IMG/VR virus record: IMGVR_UViG_3300024503_000143
Span: 1-27,914 of that record
Direction: 5' to 3' (one strand)
From: a virus
DNA length: 27,914 nt
Below are positions 21,151 to 27,914 of this stretch, in pieces; position 1 is the stretch's first letter, and every line of letters starts with the position of its first letter. The notes under the pieces are model-generated. The model was not told the DNA's origin, ran no database searches, and was given only the letters and a program-made list of their open reading frames with translations. The translations under genes and the position numbers were made by a program.

Positions 21151-22538
21151 CACTGATTGTTACCACCGACTACCAGATCGACAAGATCGCTGCGCCAAAC
21201 TTGCCTTTGGCTCCTGATCAATGGGATAGACGCTTCCAAGATCAGTACTCCAACGTCTTGCGTCTGTATTTCAACCGACTTGACAATTTCATCGCACGAC
21301 TTATGGCATCTACTACACCAATCCCAATCGACGGCACGGTGACGCTGCCGGGTACGTACTTTGATGCCTTTGGCCGTCAACGGGTCAGCCAGCCATACAC
21401 CCTCTTTGATAGCCAAAACCGTTACGCGGCAGACAATCAGTTTGACGTTTCCACGACCGGCACTGGTACCACGACATTCTTGTCAAACGAAGCCGCCGTC
21501 AAAATGGAAGTCACTGCTGGCGGTGTTGGCTCAGTCACGCGCCAATCGTATCGCTCTTTTCCCTATCAGCCGGGTAAGGGTCTGTTGGTTTTGGCAACCT
21601 TTGTGATGGACAGCAGTCAAAGCCTGAATTTGACGCAACGGGTTGGATATTTCAACGCCCAAAACGGCGTGTTCTTCCAGCGTGTAGATGGCACGTATTC
21701 GTTTGTCTTGCGCTCTTATGTGACTGGCACTGCATCTGACGCACGGACTGTGAATCAAGCCGATTGGAACGGGGACAAACTGGATGGCACTGGACCGTCA
21801 GGGTTAACCCTTGATCCCAGCAAAGCGCAAATTTTGTGGATGGATTTTGAATGGCTGGGTGTTGGATCAATCCGTTGCGGGTTCATCATCAATGGCCAGT
21901 ACATTGTTTGCCACACATTCAACAATGCCAACTTAATTACTAATGTGTATATGACGACGGCTATTTTGCCTGTTCGATACGAGATCAGCACGACTTCTGC
22001 ACTTGCCGCATCCATGAAGGCCATCTGCTGTTCTGTGGTGTCTGAGGGCGGGTTTGAGCAGACGTCAATTGACCATGTGGCTCGTCGCACCACGTCATTT
22101 ACAAATATTGACACAGCGGCGTTCTATCCGATTGTGTCCATCCGTCTTGCTTCTGGGCGCACAGGGGCCGTGGTTCTTCCCAACCGGACGCAGTTTTTGC
22201 CTTTGACTAGCCAGAACTATGAGGTTGCTTTGTTTAAGAATGCAACCTTGACGGGTGCAACTTGGGCGGCGACTGTGCCTTCTGACTCCAACGTGGACTA
22301 TGACGTGGCGGCAACGGCCATGACGGGCGGGACAATCGTTCAGACCGACTATGTCACTTCCACAGGTAGCGGTGGAACAGTTAACACGGCGTCTACGGTA
22401 TCGTACAACTGGGATTTGCAGTTAGGAGCAACCATTTCAGGCACAAGCGATGTCTACACCTTGGGTGTTCGGACTGTATCTGGGGCCACCAAAGGTGACG
22501 GCGTTGGCTCTATTTCGTTCTACGACCTTACCCAGTAA
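21147..22538 (+). CDS. Virion structural protein with helical anchor and large beta domain
   Basis: 463 residues from ATG 21147. Residues about 15-52 (APNLPLAPDQWDRRFQDQYS, then NVLRLYFNRLDNF) match a helical N-terminal module that I recall on many phage tail and fibre proteins. From residue about 70 a large beta domain starts at TYFDAFGRQRVSQPYTLFDS and continues through VTRQSYRSFPYQPGKGLLVL and VGYFNAQNGVFFQRVDGTYS, a domain that also occurs in unrelated phage virion proteins. The C-terminal 130 residues are Thr/Ser-rich strands. It is tightly coupled to the nozzle-like gene, which suggests attachment near the tail tip. No enzyme motif is seen. Confidence 0.65.
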   Translation: MTLIVTTDYQIDKIAAPNLPLAPDQWDRRFQDQYSNVLRLYFNRLDNFIARLMASTTPIPIDGTVTLPGTYFDAFGRQRVSQPYTLFDSQNRYAADNQFDVSTTGTGTTTFLSNEAAVKMEVTAGGVGSVTRQSYRSFPYQPGKGLLVLATFVMDSSQSLNLTQRVGYFNAQNGVFFQRVDGTYSFVLRSYVTGTASDARTVNQADWNGDKLDGTGPSGLTLDPSKAQILWMDFEWLGVGSIRCGFIINGQYIVCHTFNNANLITNVYMTTAILPVRYEISTTSALAASMKAICCSVVSEGGFEQTSIDHVARRTTSFTNIDTAAFYPIVSIRLASGRTGAVVLPNRTQFLPLTSQNYEVALFKNATLTGATWAATVPSDSNVDYDVAATAMTGGTIVQTDYVTSTGSGGTVNTASTVSYNWDLQLGATISGTSDVYTLGVRTVSGATKGDGVGSISFYDLTQ

Positions 22539-22557
22539 TTGAGAAAAAGACAGCCGC

Positions 22558-22599
22558 ATGATACAGTTCAATAACCCCCAATTTGAGAGGCAAACATGA
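22558..22599 (+). other. 13-codon mini-ORF upstream of the ejection-type protein gene
   Basis: Within the 57-nt gap 22539-22595, ATG 22558 opens a 13-codon frame (MIQFNNPQFERQT) whose TGA overlaps the ATG of the next gene by 4 nt. This is the same coupling geometry used between true genes here. It may be a leader for translational coupling or chance. No ribosome site is convincing. The next gene has its own purine-rich GAGAGG upstream. Confidence 0.25.
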
Positions 22600-24278
22600 G
22601 CCTTCAAGACGCAGAAGCATCCCCCAAACGCAGTGGTATTGGCGCAATACCAATTGCCGATGTCAAAAGTTCAGTTCAGCAAGCCATTGAACAAGCCGCA
22701 AGACAGCGGCAGGTTCTTGCCGACACTGCACAAAAACAAGCCCTTGGCTTGTACCCTAACACCGGTACATCCGCCGCCGCGTATAACTACCTGCGTGGGG
22801 CGCCGGGTGCAAAATATCCCGTGAATCCAATTTTGGCCGGACAACCGGGCAGTGCCTTAGAGTCATCGACGGTTTCTAAACCATACGAAGGCGCAACCAA
22901 AGTTGGCACACCCACGCAAACGGAGATAAGTAAAACTGCAAAAGACACTCCGACAAAAATGCCGACAGTGTCGTATGGCCCAAGGGCAGTTCAACAACCG
23001 GGGTTGCTTGGTTCGCTGTTGGATTTGGCGCTTCCTGCGTATCTGGGGTACAAAGGGTATCAATATCTGTCTGGGTTGCCCGCCGCCGCTGGCGCTGCTG
23101 GTTCAATTACTGGCGTCGGCGGTTTACCTATGATTGTTCAAGACCCATTTGGGTATGTCGAGCCTGCCGCCGCTGAAACCGTTTCGGGCATTCAATCTTA
23201 TCTGGATGCTGGGGCTTCAGGTGGTGGTGGTGGTTGGTTTGGTGGTGGGCTTGACGATGTAGTTCAACAAGGGTCGCGAGCAATAACAGAGCGCGCCGCA
23301 ACCCTACCCACTCTAAGTGCTGAGGCTGGTGAAGTTGGGTACATTTTGCAAGACGGTGCTTTGGTCCCGGCAACGGCGGAACAGATTGCCGCCGCAAGTT
23401 CATCTGGGGCTTACGTTACTACCCCCGGAGACCTCATATCTTCAAGTTTTACTGCCGACACTGGCGCGGCTGCTGGCGCTGAAGGTTTTGGTGCTATGGC
23501 CTCTCAATACGGCCCGTATATTGCCGCCGCAATCATTGCTGACCAGTTAACTGGTGGGCAACTTGGCAAAGGTGTTCAAGACGTTATATCTAATTTAGGT
23601 AAAGCAGGACAGAGTGTTATTGACACTGCTACAGGAGCGCTTGAAGATCTTGGTGGTGGGGCTAAAGAAATTGTTAATAATGTTCTTGGCTTCGCTGGAA
23701 TTAGATTAGCCAAAGGCGGCGCAGTCAAAGGCATCCCTGCGCTACTGCCCCGTCGGTTTGATGCAGGCGGCGAAACAGAAGCCCCTGATAATCCATTAAT
23801 TCCGCGTTTTGCGGACACCAACGCGCTTGGTCGAGTGCTCGATAGTGATCTCGTTACTCAATACGACAAAGCCACCAAGGCGGGCAACATCTCCAAAGCC
23901 AAAGCCCTGAAGGGCGAGATTGACTACCGCAATCGCATGCGCAGTACGCAGACTACCCCAATGGCTTCGGGCGGTCTCTCTGCCATTCACTACAATCTTG
24001 GCGGCTACTCAGACGGTGGTCGGCTACTCAAAGGCCCCGGCGATGGCGTGAGTGACGACATCCCTGCTGTAATTGGCAACAAGCAACCAGCCAGATTGGC
24101 TGACGGAGAGTTCGTTGTCCCCGCACGCATCGTCTCCGAACTGGGTAACGGCTCAACAGACGCCGGTGCCCGCAAACTTTACGCGATGATGGATCGCATC
24201 CAGAACGCTCGTAAGAAATCAGTTGGTAAAGGCAAAGTGGCTGTGAATAGCCGTGCCGATAAAAACCTCCCCGCATAA
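22596..24278 (+). CDS. Internal virion / ejection-type protein 1
   Basis: 560 residues from ATG 22596. Ala/Gly-rich, low-complexity sequence with an apolar segment at about 134-165 (LLGSLLDLALPAYLGYKGYQ) and glycine runs (GGGGGWFGGG). Hydrophobic and Gly-rich helical stretches around 295-385 are typical of phage proteins ejected with DNA and inserted in membranes. The C-terminal part, about 470-540, has GGRLLKGPGDGVSDDIPAVI followed by ARLADGEFVVPARIVSELG and GARKLYAMMDRIQ. I recall this conserved module at the ends of large internal proteins of environmental podoviruses. Units LAKGGAVKG and MASGGLSAI belong to the GG motif also seen in other genes here. No enzymatic site; role inferred from position and composition. 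Confidence 0.6.
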   Translation: MSLQDAEASPKRSGIGAIPIADVKSSVQQAIEQAARQRQVLADTAQKQALGLYPNTGTSAAAYNYLRGAPGAKYPVNPILAGQPGSALESSTVSKPYEGATKVGTPTQTEISKTAKDTPTKMPTVSYGPRAVQQPGLLGSLLDLALPAYLGYKGYQYLSGLPAAAGAAGSITGVGGLPMIVQDPFGYVEPAAAETVSGIQSYLDAGASGGGGGWFGGGLDDVVQQGSRAITERAATLPTLSAEAGEVGYILQDGALVPATAEQIAAASSSGAYVTTPGDLISSSFTADTGAAAGAEGFGAMASQYGPYIAAAIIADQLTGGQLGKGVQDVISNLGKAGQSVIDTATGALEDLGGGAKEIVNNVLGFAGIRLAKGGAVKGIPALLPRRFDAGGETEAPDNPLIPRFADTNALGRVLDSDLVTQYDKATKAGNISKAKALKGEIDYRNRMRSTQTTPMASGGLSAIHYNLGGYSDGGRLLKGPGDGVSDDIPAVIGNKQPARLADGEFVVPARIVSELGNGSTDAGARKLYAMMDRIQNARKKSVGKGKVAVNSRADKNLPA

Positions 24279-24287
24279 GGAGTTGAA

Positions 24288-25358
24288 ATGGCCGCAACAT
24301 CATCTTCGGTTTATCAGACAAACATCCCGGAACAACTGCTTCCGTATCAGCAGACTTTGCTGGATCAGGCCGCGGCGTTTACTGACTTAACTCAGAACCC
24401 GTACCAACAATACCAAGGCGAACGCGTAGCGCAATTCTCCCCTCTAACTCAGCAAGCAATAGAGTCCGCTGGGCAGATGGGTGTGGCAGGCCAGATTGGT
24501 GCGGCAACAAATATTGCTGGTGCCGCCGGTCTTGGCGCATTGGGTGCGCAGTACGACCCAATGAATTACTATGCCGGGTCTTTTACTCAGCCCGACGTGG
24601 CAGGCAGTTTCATGTCCCCCTACATGCAAAATGTGGTGGATGTTCAACAACGCGAAGCCAAACGCCAAGCCGATATTGCTTCTACCGCTCGTGGTGCTCA
24701 AGCCGCCCGTGCCGGGGCTTTTGGTGGTTCACGCCAAGCGATTGAGAACGCTGAGGCCAACCGGGCCTTGCAGACTCAGTTGGGGCAAATTCAGGCCACA
24801 GGTTTGCAAGGCGCGTTTCAGCAAGCCCAACAGCAATTCAACGCCGAACAAGCCGCACGGCAAGCAGCGGCTCAAATGCGTGAACAGTCTCGTCAATTTG
24901 GCGCTGGGTTTGGACTACAAGGTCTTGGCGTTGGTTTACAGGCCGCTGGTCAGTTGGGGCAACTTGGTCAACAACAGTTTGGTCAACAACAGCAAGCCAT
25001 CCAAACTCAGGCTGGTTTGGGTCAGATGGAACAACAGCGTGCTCAAGACATCTTGAATGCCCAGTATCAGGATTTCCTAAACTACCAGAACTACCCGTTT
25101 AAGACGCTGGGCTTTATGTCCGACATCTTACGCGGCACCCCCCTTACCCAAGTCTCAGGAACGCTTTACCAAGCACCGCCAAGTACGGCATCTCAACTGA
25201 CCGGTTTGGGCCTTAGCGCCTACGGGCTGAATCAAGCGTTTCCCAAACTGTTTGGGGGAGCCGAGGGCGGGTTGCCTAAAGACTTCAAACAAGCGCCCCC
25301 GCCCAAGAAGAACAAAGCGCCCATGGGTTTGCAGGCACTGGCACTCTCGAAAATGTAA
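24288..25358 (+). CDS. Internal virion / ejection-type protein 2, Gln-rich coiled coil
   Basis: 356 residues from ATG 24288 with TAAGGAG 8 nt upstream. The sequence is Gln/Ala-rich and mostly helical. A conserved-looking segment at about 104-160 (SFMSPYMQNVVDVQQREAKR, then ARAGAFGGSRQAIENAEANR) recurs in environmental phage virion proteins in my memory. Residues 165-265 are long Q-rich helices with repeats of GQLGQQQFGQQQQ type, probably a coiled coil. The C-terminal part (LGFMSDILRGTPLTQVSGTL) is conserved-looking and ends in a basic proline-rich tail (APPPKKNKAPMG). It probably forms part of an internal core or ejection channel, as with T7 gp14-16-type proteins; this is analogy only. Confidence 0.6.
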   Translation: MAATSSSVYQTNIPEQLLPYQQTLLDQAAAFTDLTQNPYQQYQGERVAQFSPLTQQAIESAGQMGVAGQIGAATNIAGAAGLGALGAQYDPMNYYAGSFTQPDVAGSFMSPYMQNVVDVQQREAKRQADIASTARGAQAARAGAFGGSRQAIENAEANRALQTQLGQIQATGLQGAFQQAQQQFNAEQAARQAAAQMREQSRQFGAGFGLQGLGVGLQAAGQLGQLGQQQFGQQQQAIQTQAGLGQMEQQRAQDILNAQYQDFLNYQNYPFKTLGFMSDILRGTPLTQVSGTLYQAPPSTASQLTGLGLSAYGLNQAFPKLFGGAEGGLPKDFKQAPPPKKNKAPMGLQALALSKM

Positions 25359-25367
25359 GGACGCGCC

Positions 25368-27167
25368 ATGATTAACGTCAATCAGATCACCAGTTATCTG
25401 TCAAAACTGCAACCGGATGCGGCGTTGCAACGCTACGCCATGATGCACAAAGACGACCCGTATATCGTGTCGTTAGCACTGGCCGAGTCAAACCGCCGCA
25501 AAGACACGCGCATGGGCGCGCAAATGACCACCCCTCAACAACCAAAAGTGGCGGATCAAGCCATTCAGGGCATGGCGTCAGTAGACCCGATGGGCAATTA
25601 CGCTGGTACACCCATGCCTGAGACCGTTGGTATTGGCCAACTCCCTGCCAAAAACCTTGCCAAAATGGCGGGTGGCGGCATCGTAGCCTTTGCCGATGGT
25701 GGGGAGACTGACGACGATTACATGTACCCCCCGGGTGAGGTTGTGGCCCGCATGGCTGATGGCGGGATGGTGCCGAGGTATCAAACAGGTGGTGTGTTGG
25801 CCGGAACAGAATACGAAATACCCGGCATGACGCAAAGTGACGTGTATCAAAAAGCCTTGCAAAAAGTGCAAGAAGGTCGTGAACTGAGCGATATTGAAAA
25901 AGCGCTACTGTTTGCTTCCAAACCACTTACCGCCGCCGCTGACGTGGTTGCATCTCCGGTTAATTTACTGCGTCGTGTTGTGCGCAATCCCCTTGATACC
26001 AGCCCTTTGCCGAGCATGACCCCGGTATCGGATGCCCGCGCTCGTGCGTTGGGGCTTGATCAAACACCGACCTCCGCGCCTTCTGCCCCGCGTACTGCTC
26101 CCACTGCGGCAGACCTTGGCCCTGTGCCGGGTTCGGATGAGCGTAGTATTCTTGGCGGTGTACCTACCGGTCAGCGGCCTGCCCCTGCACCGCTTACTGA
26201 GCGACGTCCGCCTCTCCCCGCCGCTCCCGGTGCCGCCCCTGCCGCCGCTGGTTCAGCCATGCCTACTACCGCAGAAGGTGTTATGGCGCTGTACAAAAAC
26301 ATGCGTGACAAAGTTGGCACGGATATGCCGGAGAGCCAAAGAGACCTGCTTAAAGATATTGCCACCACGGCACAAGAGCAGGCGCAAAAGAATTTAGAAA
26401 CCGTTGAACTTCAACAAGCCGCCCGTGGCAAGTACGGCGAAGAGCAAGAGAAACGCCTCAAAGCCCGGGAAGAGCGGCTTGGTCGGGAAGAAGCGCAGTT
26501 AGGCCCTATGGCTTTGTTCCAAGCCGGTCTGGCCATCATGGGCGGAACATCGCCTCATGGGCTGGTCAACATTGCCGCTGGCGCACAAGTCGGCCTGAAA
26601 AACTATCAGATGGGTATCGACAAATTGTCAATTGCTCGGGACAAACTGGACGATGCGTTTGGCAAATTGGAGGACATCCGCCGCAGTGAAGGCATCATGA
26701 ACGACAAAGAGCGCAATGCGGCTATGGCTGAAGTTGACAAAGCCATCCTGCAAGGCAAGAAAGACCTATACACGGCCAACCACGAGTACTTCAAGATGAG
26801 CCGCGAAGACGCCAATAAAGCCGCAGACGCATACCTTGGCGTGCTAAAAACCCAGTACGAACAAACCGAACAAACCAAGCGCGCCAATATTACCGCTGGC
26901 GCTCACGATCCGTTAGCGCTGTACAAAGCGTTGGGTGGTGGCGATATTGAGGCAGGCTACAAACGCGCCAAAGTATTGGCGACGGAACCCAAGTCCGACC
27001 AAGAGTTCCGCCAAGATTGGGCCAAGAGCGCAGTGCTTCGTAGCCAGTATCCAAATGTGGAAGATTTCGTTAGAATGATGAAAGGTACCGCTGCTTTGCA
27101 GTCGGGACAACAACTGAACCCGGCTGACGCCGCCCTGATCAACAAGTACTTGCAACCGCCAAGGTAA
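25368..27167 (+). CDS. Internal virion / ejection-type protein 3 with GG motifs and coiled coil
   Basis: 599 residues from ATG 25368 with TAAGGA upstream. The N-terminus (NVNQITSYLSKLQPDAALQR, then YAMMHKDDPYIVSLALAESN) is a helical module that I recall in podovirus-like internal proteins. At about 100-145 are repeated GG units: KMAGGGIVAFADGGE and RMADGGMVPRYQTGG. A proline/alanine-rich linker (about 225-300) precedes helices with a charged coiled coil (KYGEEQEKRLKAREERLGRE), an apolar stretch LFQAGLAIMGGTSPHGLVNI, and a long C-terminal helical region. It is probably packaged and ejected with DNA; there is no lytic transglycosylase Glu motif that I can identify. Length is in the range of T7 gp15-type core proteins. 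Confidence 0.6.
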   Translation: MINVNQITSYLSKLQPDAALQRYAMMHKDDPYIVSLALAESNRRKDTRMGAQMTTPQQPKVADQAIQGMASVDPMGNYAGTPMPETVGIGQLPAKNLAKMAGGGIVAFADGGETDDDYMYPPGEVVARMADGGMVPRYQTGGVLAGTEYEIPGMTQSDVYQKALQKVQEGRELSDIEKALLFASKPLTAAADVVASPVNLLRRVVRNPLDTSPLPSMTPVSDARARALGLDQTPTSAPSAPRTAPTAADLGPVPGSDERSILGGVPTGQRPAPAPLTERRPPLPAAPGAAPAAAGSAMPTTAEGVMALYKNMRDKVGTDMPESQRDLLKDIATTAQEQAQKNLETVELQQAARGKYGEEQEKRLKAREERLGREEAQLGPMALFQAGLAIMGGTSPHGLVNIAAGAQVGLKNYQMGIDKLSIARDKLDDAFGKLEDIRRSEGIMNDKERNAAMAEVDKAILQGKKDLYTANHEYFKMSREDANKAADAYLGVLKTQYEQTEQTKRANITAGAHDPLALYKALGGGDIEAGYKRAKVLATEPKSDQEFRQDWAKSAVLRSQYPNVEDFVRMMKGTAALQSGQQLNPADAALINKYLQPPR

Positions 27168-27170
27168 AAC

Positions 27171-27914
27171 ATGGAACTGAGCCAAGTCCTCGAAGCCCTT
27201 CGTAATGCAGATGCCGCAGGCGACAGGGAGGCGGCTCAGAGGTTGGCTCAGATCGCTCGGCAGTTGTCTTCCGCCGCACCAGCGGCTACCCCCCAACCCG
27301 CCGAACCCACGGTGGGCGGGCAAGTCAAAGAATTCTTCAAAGGTTTGGCGCCCGGCGCTGTCGGGTTATTGGAGAGCGCCGCTACTGGTGCGTCTGCCCT
27401 GCTCCCTGAAGAGGCTGAAAAGCGTGCCCGTGAAGGTATTGCCAGTCTGGCCAAGACGGCCAAGACCCCGTTTGCCGCCGCCCCCGGATACGAAGAAACC
27501 ATTGGTCGTAAGTTTGGTGAAGCCGCTGGTTCAATTGTCCCGTTTTTAGGGCTTGGGCCTTTGGGCGTAGCAGGCCGCGTCGGCATGGCCGCGTTGGGCA
27601 CCGGTGCTGGGGCGGGCGAAGCCCGTACACGGGCAGAACAAGAAGGCGCAACCCCTGAACAACGCGCTTTAGCCACCGGTCTTGGCTCCGTAGTCGGTAT
27701 CACCGAAATGTTTGCGCCCATGCGCATACTAAATCGCATCGACGAACCGATCAAACAAGGCATTACCGCCAGCCTCAAACGCATCGCTCTTGCTGGTGGA
27801 GAAGAAGCCGCACAGGAAGCCGCCAGCCAAGCCGCTCAGAACCTGATTGCCAAGGGCATTTACAAACCTGAGCAGTCAATTATCGAGCAAGTGGGCGAGT
27901 CTGCCGCCTATGGC
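27171..27914 (+). CDS. Large internal virion protein, N-terminal part (3' truncated by window)
   Basis: An open frame from ATG 27171 runs off the window with 248 residues visible. It opens with MELSQVLEALRNADAAGDRE, then RLAQIARQL, an N-terminal helical pair that I associate with very large phage virion or co-injected proteins. A glycine/alanine-rich hydrophobic region (about 115-155: FGEAAGSIVPFLGLGPLGVA and onward) and GEEAAQEAASQAAQNLIAKG follow. These suggest membrane-active segments before later domains out of view. It starts 3 nt after the previous stop and belongs to the same ejection-protein block. Candidate functions such as a lytic or polyvalent megaprotein cannot be judged without the rest. 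Confidence 0.6.
   Translation, partial: MELSQVLEALRNADAAGDREAAQRLAQIARQLSSAAPAATPQPAEPTVGGQVKEFFKGLAPGAVGLLESAATGASALLPEEAEKRAREGIASLAKTAKTPFAAAPGYEETIGRKFGEAAGSIVPFLGLGPLGVAGRVGMAALGTGAGAGEARTRAEQEGATPEQRALATGLGSVVGITEMFAPMRILNRIDEPIKQGITASLKRIALAGGEEAAQEAASQAAQNLIAKGIYKPEQSIIEQVGESAAYG

Noticed and set aside
23796-24321. Minus-strand frames in the ejection-protein block
   Set aside because: They are compositional shadows of long + strand genes without start signals or family resemblance.

Overview
The window is part of the virion-structure arm of a tailed double-stranded DNA bacteriophage (Caudoviricetes). Every supported gene is on the + strand. Genes are packed with 1-14 nt gaps or ATGA/GTGA/TAATG stop-start overlaps. 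Gene order is phage-like: major capsid protein end, small head/neck genes, adaptor, fibres, lysis, nozzle-like protein, ejection-type proteins. The neck set (SU10-type adaptor, large P22 gp10-like nozzle candidate) and the large low-complexity internal proteins suggest a podovirus-like virion; this is inference. Family resemblance recalled from memory points to an uncultured freshwater phage of a Gram-negative, possibly betaproteobacterial, host. There is no replication, integration or terminase gene, no tRNA and no CRISPR in the window.

Layout: 2-430 is the C-terminal part of the major capsid protein, followed by a strong intrinsic terminator (438-464) and two short palindromes. 566-2839 holds two beta-rich structural candidates and a run of small, mostly very basic proteins. 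2843-5333 is the neck region: a structural protein, a zinc-ribbon protein, two more small proteins and an SU10-like adaptor. 5333-9929 carries two paralogous small structural proteins, a fibre with a widespread N-terminal module, a 15-copy repeat fibre and further fibre/beta proteins. 9942-15268 contains three separate seven-repeat RCC1 beta-propeller proteins, very probably receptor-binding. 12276-14048 and 15697-16715 carry enzymes set among and just after them: a sulfotransferase-glycosyltransferase fusion, a SAM methyltransferase and an APS kinase. 16712-19025 is the lysis region: several holin-like membrane proteins, a small lipoprotein, a 3-TM-type holin and a GH108 endolysin. 19039-22538 has the nozzle-like protein and another structural protein. 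22596-27914 has three complete internal/ejection-type proteins and the start of a fourth, cut by the window end.

The most interesting system is a possible phage sulfation module. The APS kinase would make PAPS from host APS. The sulfotransferase domain would spend PAPS, and it is fused to a TPR/glycosyltransferase-like half. A methyltransferase sits beside them. All of this is embedded in the receptor-binding genes, so the target is plausibly a surface glycan of the host or the phage's own fibres. The RCC1 genes and the methyltransferase are visibly more AT-rich than the enzymes and backbone around them, which suggests modular acquisition.
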